Shown in pieces: positions 56,341 through 64,000 of a stretch of 64,000 bases of DNA. The position numbers were made by a program, and so were the translations under genes. Under the pieces are notes generated by a model, which did no database searches, was not told the origin of the DNA, and worked only from the letters and a program-made list of their open reading frames with translations. The stretch's first letter is position 1. Every line of letters starts with the position of its first letter. Origin of the DNA: Coleofasciculus sp. FACHB-1120 (GTDB lineage: Bacteria > Cyanobacteriota > Cyanobacteriia > Cyanobacteriales > FACHB-T130); contig NZ_JACJTV010000002.1 of assembly GCF_014698845.1 (NCBI RefSeq), forward strand, positions 186,001 to 250,000, read 5' to 3'.

Positions 56341-56355
56341 TGCGGCTCGAAAAAA

Positions 56356-57444
56356 TTAACGGTTTTGGAAATAGCTGACGACGGCACGGGCGATCGCTTC
56401 GGTTCCATCTGTCGCCACCATCTGAGACTGATGGGGTGGAAGCATTGGTTGATGGAGAAACTCCCAGTTGCTTTGGAAGAAATCAGCAGGGTTTAGAATT
56501 TGATGATAGGTATGATTTTGGATGCCTTCAAGCAGCAGAGGCGCTTCGGCAAAGCCCTCTCGTGTTAGTGTCACAATGGGTATTCCCAATCGCAAAGCTT
56601 CAGCAAAAGTGCTGTATCCAGGTTTGGAAACTACGCGCCCACATACTGGCATAAAATCGACTGGGCGGTAAGATTGGTCTGTAATTTTTATTAGATTGGG
56701 TAAATCGGGTGCATTCCGGTCAAAGGTGATAAATTGCCAATCGGAAAACTTCAGCAAATTGTCGTAGGGAATTTCTTGTAACCCCAAGCCACCGAAGGTG
56801 AGCAAGATGGTTCGCTCGGTCGGTGTGGTGATTCCCCATTTAGATCGTAGGGCGTCTGGGCTGTGGCGGGGAGTGCCGCCGGTTAAACCGACATCGACGA
56901 TCTGGGGGAAAGCACTCATCGATTCGTGGAAGGGCAAGCGAAACAAGCGATCGCATTTTGCATAACATTCGCTGATCCAATCCGCAACTGCAATAAACTC
57001 TCCTCCCCACGCGCGATAGATAAAGTCCCAGCCAAAATTACTCAGCATCCAGCAAGGAATCCCAGCAGCTTTGCCGATTGACGCTGCCAGTGGTGGAATA
57101 TCTGCCAAAATCAAACCCACTCGGTTTTGACGAATAAAGTTTACTTCACTTGCAATGATAGATTTTTCTTGGGCGCGAATTTGTTGCACTTTTTCCAAAG
57201 TCGCGGCTTTATCCATTGCGAAACTATCAGCTTGCACAACGCCGATATCAAAACCACGAGGGCGATGAATAAAATCCCCTGAAATATAAGATTCTAGTAA
57301 CCAGCGGGGTGCTGTTGTTACCAGAATCAGCAGAATTTCCGGATACATTTGTTGAACTGCCGCTGCGACGGATGCCGCTCGGACTGCATGACCGAAGCCA
57401 TGATTGGTGATAGCGATGTATAAAATTGGGTGCTTAGCAGTCAT
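56356..57444 (-). CDS. MurG-like glycosyltransferase family protein
   Basis: 362 residues, GT-B fold. N-terminus LYIAITNHGFGHAVRAASVA has the glycine/His loop of MurG/GT28-type enzymes. The C-terminal domain has LTFGGLG, VDFMPVCGRVVSKPGYSTFAEALRLGIPIV. Related proteins are annotated as glycosyltransferase or as the N-terminal part of arabinokinase-like proteins. Sugar and acceptor unknown. Overlaps no gene; yjbQ follows after 15 bp. Confidence 0.8.
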   Translation of the reverse strand: MTAKHPILYIAITNHGFGHAVRAASVAAAVQQMYPEILLILVTTAPRWLLESYISGDFIHRPRGFDIGVVQADSFAMDKAATLEKVQQIRAQEKSIIASEVNFIRQNRVGLILADIPPLAASIGKAAGIPCWMLSNFGWDFIYRAWGGEFIAVADWISECYAKCDRLFRLPFHESMSAFPQIVDVGLTGGTPRHSPDALRSKWGITTPTERTILLTFGGLGLQEIPYDNLLKFSDWQFITFDRNAPDLPNLIKITDQSYRPVDFMPVCGRVVSKPGYSTFAEALRLGIPIVTLTREGFAEAPLLLEGIQNHTYHQILNPADFFQSNWEFLHQPMLPPHQSQMVATDGTEAIARAVVSYFQNR

Positions 57445-57511
57445 TAGTCAGTAGCCAGTCGTGATTAGTCATCAGTCTAGTTGCCAATTCCTAAGGTCTA
57501 ATGACCAGTAA

Positions 57512-58729
57512 CTACTGACTCAATTTTTGAATGGCTTCAACAAGTTGGTCAATGTCAGATGGCAGGGTGAAATAGTGAACGCAGGCGCGTACACAGTCGG
57601 GATTGCGGATTGTCCGAACCAGCAAGTTTTGATTTTCTAAAGATTGTACTAATTGCTGGTGATTGCCCCCGCCTGAAAGCTGGAAGGAGACAAGACCGGA
57701 TTCTGGCGGTGCATTTCGCAGACATTTGATGTGAGGAAGTTCGGCTAAACGTTGCCAGAGATATTGGCTCAAATCTAGGATTTTTTGGAAGCGAGATTCT
57801 GGTGTTCCCCATTGCTGATGAATCGCGATCGCTGCCCTAAGCCCAGCATAGAGAGGATAGGCAGAAGTCGCTACTTCATATCTTCGCCCATCCGGTTGCC
57901 AGCCAATTGGTTGACCGGATGAATTGGCAATAATGCTGCGCCAGCCGATAAACGTGGGGTTCAGGCTTTCTAAAGCTTCCGGTCGCACATACAGACCACC
58001 GACGCCTTCTGGCCCGCACCACCACTTGTGACCCGTGAAAGCATAAAAATCAATCCCTAATTCTGTCAAATTTAATGGCATTGACCCCACGGATTGAGCT
58101 GCGTCCACCAGAATTCTGATGGGGTGATTCTCGGTGGAATGGTTGCGGCAGGCGGCAGCAATTTCAGCCAGCGGCAAGACTTGACCCGTGTTCCAGAGGA
58201 TATGACTCAGCACTACCATTCTGGTCTTGGGGCGCAGATATTCTGTAATCGCTGTTACAGGATCGCCTTCATTCAAAGTTCCCATCAGCGGGCAGCAGGA
58301 TACTTCGATGCCAAAGCGCCGTTGGAGTTCCTGCACAGTTGCTACAATGCCTGGATGTTCGCAGTCAGAAATTAGCAGATGGTCTCCGGCTTGCCAGTCC
58401 ATGCCCCATAGAGCAATATTGCAGCCGACGGTGACATCTTCAGTCAGGGTAATGGTTTCGGCAGGAACACCCAGGGAAGACGCGATCGCAACTCTAGTTT
58501 CCGTTGCCTCCCGTACCACCCAACTCCCTACCTCATTGGAAAACGGCCCCACACGCTGCACGTATTCATAGGATTGGAAAATAGCATCCAATGCTGCTTG
58601 GGGCATTGGACCTTGACCGCCATAGTTGAAATACGCTTTATTCACTAGAGCTGGAAATTGCTGCCGATGGTGTTCTAGCAGCGTTTGTCCTGGAGAAATG
58701 CTCGTCATAGTATCAATATTAGACTTCAC
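57512..58729 (-). CDS. PLP-dependent class V aminotransferase (cysteine desulfurase-like)
   Basis: Up to 405 residues from GTG 58729; ATG 58708 is a likely alternative. NYGGQGPMPQAALDAI at the N-terminus, HILWNTGQVLPL, DAAQSVG and FTGHKWWCGPEGVGG with the PLP lysine. The fold is that of isopenicillin-N-epimerase/SufS-like enzymes, a widespread uncharacterised cyanobacterial group. I see no clear SufS-type active Cys, so desulfurase activity is unsure. Confidence 0.85.
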   Translation of the reverse strand: MKSNIDTMTSISPGQTLLEHHRQQFPALVNKAYFNYGGQGPMPQAALDAIFQSYEYVQRVGPFSNEVGSWVVREATETRVAIASSLGVPAETITLTEDVTVGCNIALWGMDWQAGDHLLISDCEHPGIVATVQELQRRFGIEVSCCPLMGTLNEGDPVTAITEYLRPKTRMVVLSHILWNTGQVLPLAEIAAACRNHSTENHPIRILVDAAQSVGSMPLNLTELGIDFYAFTGHKWWCGPEGVGGLYVRPEALESLNPTFIGWRSIIANSSGQPIGWQPDGRRYEVATSAYPLYAGLRAAIAIHQQWGTPESRFQKILDLSQYLWQRLAELPHIKCLRNAPPESGLVSFQLSGGGNHQQLVQSLENQNLLVRTIRNPDCVRACVHYFTLPSDIDQLVEAIQKLSQ

Positions 58730-59099
58730 TTGAACAAGGAATCGTCACTTCGTAGCTTTGCTGGATACGGCAGCGGAGGCGTTGCAATTAGTTATTGCTG
58801 TGACCGTTGCTAGATCATGTTAACTTATTTAAAAATTCCCATAAATCCGGTTTTTGGACTTGACAAGTTTACAAGAGCGTGAATTTAGTTTCACGAAGTC
58901 TCTGTCTCAGATTTCCCTTGTATGCAGGTTACAAAATGGCGTTGAGTGTCGGTTAAGTTGCTGTGCGTCTAATACCAAGTTTTCTTGTTGATGCTACACA
59001 ACATTTAAAAACCAGTCATTTCCCTAGTCAATAACAAACAACAAGGGAGAATCAAAAATCGGTTCAAAGTTCATCTTATAACGAGTAAAGGAACTCGCT
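58730..59099. other. Upstream region of nblA
   Basis: 370 bp. TTGACA near 58859 could be a -35 element. A GTTACAAAA motif near 58932 is a possible half-site for an RpaB-type regulator, and GTA-N7-TAC at about 58920-58935 is a near miss to the NtcA consensus. None is convincing alone. Confidence 0.35.
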
Positions 59100-59297
59100 A
59101 TGAATCAGCCAATTGAATTATCTTTAGAGCAAAAATTCAGTATTAGAAGCTTCTCAGACCAAGTGCAAAATATGTCCCGCGAACAAGCACAGGAATTTTT
59201 GATTATGCTGTACGAGCAAATGATCGTCAAAGAAAATATGTACAAGTCCTTTCTGAAGCACGAGTGGGGACTTGATTCAGGCAAAATGTCTGCATGA
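59100..59297 (+). CDS. nblA: Phycobilisome degradation protein NblA
   Basis: 65 residues, typical NblA/Ycf18 length. The family core is clear: LSLEQKFSIRSFSDQVQNMS, REQAQEFLIMLYEQMIVKENMYK and FLKHEWGL. NblA binds phycobiliproteins and hands them to Clp protease when nutrients are lacking, bleaching the cells. A good AAGGA site precedes ATG 59100. It confirms that this organism has phycobilisomes. Standalone gene. Confidence 0.95.
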   Translation: MNQPIELSLEQKFSIRSFSDQVQNMSREQAQEFLIMLYEQMIVKENMYKSFLKHEWGLDSGKMSA

Positions 59298-59450
59298 ATC
59301 TTATCCGTAGTGCCACATTCGGGATGAGAAGTTAATGCTGGGCGATCGCACTCTCTTTAGCGAGGGACGGCAATGGTGGTCAACCAGGTTAGGTAGTATG
59401 GGATAGCCTTGCTAAAATACGCTCTTGCGTCGCATCCCTCCAGTTGAACC

Positions 59451-61796
59451 ATGACCACCACTACTGACTTCCTTAGCCACCTCAACCCCTCCCAGCGCCG
59501 CGCTGTTGAGCATTTCTGCGGGCCTTTGCTGGTTGTTGCCGGTGCTGGTTCCGGCAAAACGAGGGCGCTGACTTATCGGATTGCCAATCTCATTTTGAAG
59601 CACCGGGTCGATCCGGAAAATATCCTGGCGGTGACTTTTACCAACAAAGCCGCACGGGAGATGAAGCAGCGGATGGAAAAGCTGTTTGCCGAACAGCTTG
59701 CTGAAAAAGAATATGGGAAGCCGCTGACAGCGTTACCAGCGGATGAACAGACGAGATTGCGATCGCGCGTTTACAAAATTTACATCAAAGACTTGTGGAT
59801 TGGGACTTTCCACAGTCTCTTCTCGCGTATCCTTCGATACGATATCGAGAAATATCAAGACGAAAGAGGACGCAAATGGAGTCGCAATTTTTCAATATTT
59901 GATGAATCCGACGCCCAAAGTTTGGTGAAAGAGATTGTCACCAAACAAATGAATCTGGATGAGAAAAAGTTTGAGCCGCGTTCGGTTCGCTATGCCATCA
60001 GCAACGCCAAAAATCAGGGATTTTCCCCCAAAGAGTTTGAGGCAGAACAGGCGAATTATCGCGGACGAGTAATCTCGGAAGTCTACAGTAAATACCAAGA
60101 TAGATTGGCAGAAAATAACGCGCTTGACTTCGACGATCTAATTGCAATTCCGGTAAAGCTATTTCAGCAAAATGAGCAAGTCTTAGGTTACTGGCATCGA
60201 AAATTTGGTCACATTTTGGTGGATGAATATCAAGATACCAACCGGATTCAGTACGATTTGATTCGCCTGCTGACGACGAACGGAGAAACTAGGAAGAATG
60301 AGTGGGATTGGAAAAATCGCTCAGTTTTTGTTGTCGGTGATGCGGATCAATCCATTTACTCTTTCCGCATGGCAGATTTCACCATCTTGCTAGAATTTCA
60401 AGAAAACTTTGGGGATGGTTTGCCGGATGACGATACGCGGACGATGGTGAAGCTGGAGGAAAATTATCGCTCTAGGGAAAATATTCTCCAAGCGGCAAAT
60501 AAACTCATTGAAAATAATACTCAGCGGATTGATAAAATTCTCAAAGCGACACGCGGGGCAGGCGAACAAATTTTTTGTCACAAGGCTGACAACGAGATTG
60601 CAGAAGCTGAATTTGTCGTGAATCAAATCCGCAACCTGAAACATAAAGATCCAGAGCTAGACTGGGGGAATTTTGCGATTCTCTACCGCACGAATGCTCA
60701 ATCTCGTGCTTTTGAGGAGTCCTTGGTGCGTGCGGGTGTCCCCTACAACATTGTTGGGGGTTTAAAATTTTATGACCGCAAAGAAATTAAAGATGCGATC
60801 GCGTATCTGCGGCTAATTGTGAATCCAGCAGATGCGCTGAGTTTGTCGCGAATCATTAATACTCCGCGTCGCGGTATTGGCAAAGCAACCTTGGATGCGA
60901 TCGCTGGTGTCGCCCAAGAATTAGGCGTATCGATGTGGGAAATCCTCAAAGACGAAACCTCCGTCAAGACTTTAGCTGGACGTGCGGCGAAGTCTATCAA
61001 CAGCTTTGTGCAGATGATTTGCCACTGGCAGCTACAATTGGACACTCTGCCAGCTTCGGAAATCGTGCAGGGAGTGATGCAAGATTCTGGTTATATTCAG
61101 GATTTAAAAAGTCAAGGCACCGACGAATCGCAAAACCGATTGGAAAACGTTCTTGAACTCAAAAACGCCGTTCTGCAATTTGAGGAAGAAAACGAAGATT
61201 CAAGCTTAGAGAGTTTTCTCGCCAGTGCTTCCCTATCTTCTGATTTGGATGACGTGAAAGAAGAGCGATCGCGCTTGTCATTGATGACGTTGCACTCTGC
61301 TAAAGGACTAGAATTTCCAGTCGTCTTTTTGGTAGGAATGGAGCAAGGATTGCTTCCTCATAACCGTACTCTCAACGATCCGGCGCAGCTGGAAGAAGAA
61401 CGTCGCCTCTGTTATGTAGGCATCACCCGCGCTCAAGAACGACTCTATCTCACCCATGCCCGCGAACGTCGCCTCTGGGGTTCCCGCGAACCAGCCATTC
61501 ATTCTCAGTTTCTCAAGGAGTTACCCGCAGATTTGCTGAGTAGTAATTTACCCAAAGCAACTGCTAATAGTCGCGCTGGTATGGCGTCAACATCTCCGAG
61601 ACAGACATCCAATGGTGCCAACAGTCTAGGGCAGAATTGGAGCGTGAGCGATCGCGTCCTCCACAAAGCCTTTGGTGTCGGTCAAATTACTAACATTTTC
61701 GGGCAAGGAAACAAAATAACTCTCGCCGTGAAATTTCCTGGCATTGGTATAAAAATCATCGATCCTAAGATTGCCCAACTACAACGAGCGGAATAA
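59451..61796 (+). CDS. pcrA: ATP-dependent DNA helicase, UvrD/PcrA family
   Basis: 781 residues. Superfamily 1 motifs in order: LNPSQRRAV, Walker A AGAGSGKTR, TFTNKAAREMKQR, FHSLFSRILR, DEYQDTN (Walker B), GDADQSIYSFR, YRTNAQSRAFEE, LMTLHSAKGLEF and YVGITRAQERLYL. A C-terminal Tudor-like segment (GVGQITNIFGQG) is the RNA-polymerase-binding module of PcrA. It acts in repair and replication-transcription conflicts. Confidence 0.96.
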   Translation: MTTTTDFLSHLNPSQRRAVEHFCGPLLVVAGAGSGKTRALTYRIANLILKHRVDPENILAVTFTNKAAREMKQRMEKLFAEQLAEKEYGKPLTALPADEQTRLRSRVYKIYIKDLWIGTFHSLFSRILRYDIEKYQDERGRKWSRNFSIFDESDAQSLVKEIVTKQMNLDEKKFEPRSVRYAISNAKNQGFSPKEFEAEQANYRGRVISEVYSKYQDRLAENNALDFDDLIAIPVKLFQQNEQVLGYWHRKFGHILVDEYQDTNRIQYDLIRLLTTNGETRKNEWDWKNRSVFVVGDADQSIYSFRMADFTILLEFQENFGDGLPDDDTRTMVKLEENYRSRENILQAANKLIENNTQRIDKILKATRGAGEQIFCHKADNEIAEAEFVVNQIRNLKHKDPELDWGNFAILYRTNAQSRAFEESLVRAGVPYNIVGGLKFYDRKEIKDAIAYLRLIVNPADALSLSRIINTPRRGIGKATLDAIAGVAQELGVSMWEILKDETSVKTLAGRAAKSINSFVQMICHWQLQLDTLPASEIVQGVMQDSGYIQDLKSQGTDESQNRLENVLELKNAVLQFEEENEDSSLESFLASASLSSDLDDVKEERSRLSLMTLHSAKGLEFPVVFLVGMEQGLLPHNRTLNDPAQLEEERRLCYVGITRAQERLYLTHARERRLWGSREPAIHSQFLKELPADLLSSNLPKATANSRAGMASTSPRQTSNGANSLGQNWSVSDRVLHKAFGVGQITNIFGQGNKITLAVKFPGIGIKIIDPKIAQLQRAE

Positions 61797-61852
61797 ATAG
61801 TGAGGAGAGCGGATTGATTCATTCAAAACTCAAAACGATTGAGATTTGAGCC

Positions 61853-62413
61853 GTGAGTAAAATCACTCCAAAAGAATACCACTCGAAAACTGGAAATGTT
61901 GTTACAGTTCGGAGTGCCTTGATTGAGGATGCAAAAGCTCTCGTTGATCTTCAATTTTCAGTTGCTCAAGAAGGCAAGTATATGGTGACTGAGGCTGAGG
62001 AATTTGACTTAACCAAATCGGAGGAAAAAGAAACAATTGAACAACATTCTCAGCAACCAGGGCAGCTTTACTTGGTGGCTGAGATTGACAACACAGTTGT
62101 CGGATTTGTTGAATTTGAGAATGGCAACCGAAGACGCACCTCTCATAGCGGGATACTCTCCATTTTTGTTTACCGAGAATGGAGAGGAAAAGGCATCGGC
62201 TCGTTTTTGCTGCAAGAACTGCTTGATTGGGCAGCGAATGAGCCGCTGATAGAAAAGGTAACTCTTGCAGTGTTCGCTACAAATCGCAGTGCGATCGCTC
62301 TTTACAAAAAATTTGGCTTTGAAGAAGAAGGAAGATGTCCTAAAGATATGAAATTAGCCTTAGGTAAATATATCGATACTGTATTGATGTACAAATTTGT
62401 AAAAAAAATGTAG
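61853..62413 (+). CDS. GNAT family N-acetyltransferase
   Basis: 186 residues from a GTG start. Acetyl-CoA binding motif A is present in the segment LSIFVYREWRGKGIGSFLL, and NRSAIALYKKFGF is motif B. Similar proteins resemble RimI- or spermidine-type acetyltransferases, but the substrate is not predictable. It lies 56 bp after pcrA and is convergent with the FGGY kinase. Confidence 0.9.
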   Translation: MSKITPKEYHSKTGNVVTVRSALIEDAKALVDLQFSVAQEGKYMVTEAEEFDLTKSEEKETIEQHSQQPGQLYLVAEIDNTVVGFVEFENGNRRRTSHSGILSIFVYREWRGKGIGSFLLQELLDWAANEPLIEKVTLAVFATNRSAIALYKKFGFEEEGRCPKDMKLALGKYIDTVLMYKFVKKM

Positions 62414-62438
62414 AGACGCAATATATCGCGTCTCTACA
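62409..62438 (-). terminator. Rho-independent terminator of the FGGY kinase gene
   Basis: An 11-bp perfect stem (62409-62419 with 62428-62438) lies between convergent genes. On the minus strand it is followed by a run of eight Ts, giving a good intrinsic terminator for the kinase gene. TGTAGAGACGC is also a dispersed palindrome type in cyanobacteria. Confidence 0.75.
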
Positions 62439-62455
62439 TAATAAAGGAAAGATGC

Positions 62456-63727
62456 TCACTTGATATCGAGTCCGCGCATAGCTAATAATGCCGAACCATA
62501 CGCAGCGGCTGTGTGCATTGGCGGAACAATTGGCACTTGTAGATAACGACCACGAATTTTTGTCCAAGCGGGATTTTTCGCCCCACCTCCAGCCGTATAA
62601 ACACGAGTTAGAGGAGTGCTACCGAGTTGTTGTAAAAGTTGGTATCCCCGTGCTTCAATACGGGCGATACTTTCGAGCAAACCGTGTAGAAATTCTACTG
62701 GATTATCGGGACGGGGTTCCAGCCGTGGCGGTAGATGGGGGTCGTTAATCGGGAAGCGATCGCCTTCTTTTAATAAGGGATAATAATCAAGCTGGCTCTC
62801 TTTTTCTGCATCTATCTGATTGCTGAGACTTTCTAATTCAGCATCGGTGAAGAATTTTCGTAGCACTGCACCGCCAGTATTAGAAGCACCACCCACTAAC
62901 CACAAATCCCCCAGGCGATGACTGTAAATTCCGTATTTTGCATCATCTACGCGAGTGCGACTTAACAGCTTCAGCACTAGCGTTGAACCGAGGGAGGTAC
63001 TCGCTTCACCGGGAGACTTGGCACCGCTAGCAAGAAATGCCGCAATACTATCCGTGGTGCCAGCATATACTAAGCAATGTTTGGGTAATCCAAAGTTAGT
63101 AGAAATTTCAGGTTTTAATTCAGCAACAGGTGTCCCTGGATCAATAACTTCAGGAAGATTAACAGGTAAATCAAGATTTAATAACCACTCTGGATAACAC
63201 AGATTTTCAACATCGTAGCCTAATTTCAAAGCATTGTGATAGTCACTTATGCCCAGCTTCCCATGTAATAAAAAGGCCAGCCAATCTGCCTGATGAAGGA
63301 AGTAATAATTTTGAATTGTAGGAGTAGAGCCTTGTACCTGCCCTAAATTTTGAAGGAACCACAAAAGTTTGGCGAGGCTGGAGGTAGCGCTTAATACCGT
63401 GTGATTTGGGGGAGCAATTTTCCTTAGCCTTTCCATTACTTCCACCCCTCGCGCATCATTGTAGAGGATAGGCTCAGCAACAGGTTTACCGGGGTGATCG
63501 CACAGCAGCACCGTGGAAGAAGTTCCATCGATAGCGATCGCTTTAATTTCCCCACGTACTTCCAAAGGGATTTGTTCAATCAAGGAAAACAAAGCTTTCT
63601 CCCAGCTTGCAGCCAATGCTGCTTCCTCAAAGGGATATTCCGCCTCAGCTTGGATTGTCCCATCCGTGTGAATTGCGACGGCTCGTGCGCCAGAAGTGCC
63701 AAAATCAATTCCGAGGTAGAGGTTCAT
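62456..63727 (-). CDS. FGGY-family carbohydrate kinase (ribulo-/xylulokinase-like)
   Basis: 423 residues. Actin-like ATPase fold with N-terminal DFGTSGAR, the LYNDAR substrate/catalytic Asp segment, GTTDSIAAFLASG and C-terminal YTAGGGAKNPAW. It is shorter than many xylulokinases and resembles the cyanobacterial/plant sugar kinase group that includes D-ribulose kinase. Probably phosphorylates a pentulose. A strong terminator follows. Exact sugar uncertain. Confidence 0.88.
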   Translation of the reverse strand: MNLYLGIDFGTSGARAVAIHTDGTIQAEAEYPFEEAALAASWEKALFSLIEQIPLEVRGEIKAIAIDGTSSTVLLCDHPGKPVAEPILYNDARGVEVMERLRKIAPPNHTVLSATSSLAKLLWFLQNLGQVQGSTPTIQNYYFLHQADWLAFLLHGKLGISDYHNALKLGYDVENLCYPEWLLNLDLPVNLPEVIDPGTPVAELKPEISTNFGLPKHCLVYAGTTDSIAAFLASGAKSPGEASTSLGSTLVLKLLSRTRVDDAKYGIYSHRLGDLWLVGGASNTGGAVLRKFFTDAELESLSNQIDAEKESQLDYYPLLKEGDRFPINDPHLPPRLEPRPDNPVEFLHGLLESIARIEARGYQLLQQLGSTPLTRVYTAGGGAKNPAWTKIRGRYLQVPIVPPMHTAAAYGSALLAMRGLDIK

Positions 63728-63877
63728 AATGAGATTATTGACTCAGGTTTTAAAGAGACTCAAGTTATTTTATTCGCTGTCTCTATTCAATTAAATTATT
63801 AAAATAAGTCTTTAGAGATAGGAATTTCAACTAAGAAGATTGCAAGTTAGTATTACATGAATCAGGTGAGTAAATTT

Positions 63878-64000
63878 ATGCCTTATAAACAAATTGATGA
63901 ATTACCAGATTCGGTAAGAAATCACCTACCCAAGCACGCCCAAGAAATTTTTCTCGCTGCCTTTAACAATGCTAACGAAGAGTACAAAGAGGAAGAAACT
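63878..64000 (+). CDS. chaB: ChaB family protein, C-terminus beyond the window
   Basis: The first 41 residues match ChaB: MPYKQIDELPDSVRNHLPKH and AQEIFLAAFNNANEEYK. An AGGTGA ribosome binding site lies seven bases before ATG 63878; an in-frame ATG at 63857 is less likely. ChaB is a small basic DNA-associated-type protein linked to cation transport regulation. The gene continues past 64000. Confidence 0.9.
   Translation, partial: MPYKQIDELPDSVRNHLPKHAQEIFLAAFNNANEEYKEEET

Noticed and set aside
58920-58935. NtcA site before nblA (GTA...TAC)
   Set aside because: The spacer is seven bases instead of eight and flanks are weak.

Overview
This is a cyanobacterial chromosome segment. Evidence: abundant HIP1-type GCGATCGC sites; phycobilisome and photosynthetic-membrane genes (an nblA-type gene, an rpaB/ycf27-type regulator, a CCB-type cytochrome b6f assembly factor); SLH/OprB outer-membrane porins; and the order rplS - tRNA-Trp - secE - nusG - rplK - rplA - rplJ - rplL. 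The many Ser/Thr kinases and palindromic intergenic repeats suggest a large-genome, probably filamentous lineage. The species cannot be fixed from the sequence alone.

Region 1 (1-12657) is the most unusual. A minus-strand operon encodes a membrane-anchored receptor-like solute-binding protein, a membrane-anchored vWA protein and a tubulin/FtsZ-like GTPase that runs off the left edge. Divergent from it are a GIY-YIG-like gene and a Ser/Thr kinase. Then come an FHA-FHA-ABC exporter, a second paralogous kinase carrying an ARC6-like IMS domain outside the membrane, and a beta-lactamase-fold serine hydrolase. I read this as a phospho-signalling and membrane-remodelling module.

Region 2 (12955-17373) is the ribosomal/transcription block with an L10 leader, an attenuator hairpin and tRNA-Trp(CCA). 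Region 3 (17644-27232) is a Pho cluster on the minus strand: response regulator, sensor kinase, PhoU, two SLH porins and PstS. Four-repeat Pho boxes with an identically placed -10 element precede pstS and the proximal porin.

Region 4 (27368-36091) holds a creatininase-family enzyme, a surface-polysaccharide cluster (GT25-like, GT2, two duplicated GT4, a decayed methyltransferase) and an MFS carrier. Region 5 (36629-44714) holds radA, rpaB, a CCB factor, DUF456, dTDP-glucose dehydratase, a heptose kinase and a TonB-like protein with a repeat tail beyond its TonB domain. Region 6 (44960-54090) is mixed: cobI, a lipase-like hydrolase, a cytochrome b6 paralogue with a lost haem ligand, a Na+/H+ antiporter, a DUF5895-like protein, mltA, a TIR-like candidate and a Mo-nitrogenase C-terminal-domain protein. 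Region 7 (54966-64000) has a WecG/TagA transferase, YjbQ, a MurG-like transferase, a PLP enzyme, nblA, a UvrD/PcrA helicase, a GNAT acetyltransferase, an FGGY kinase and the start of chaB.

Family assignments come from motif recognition and memory, without database searches.
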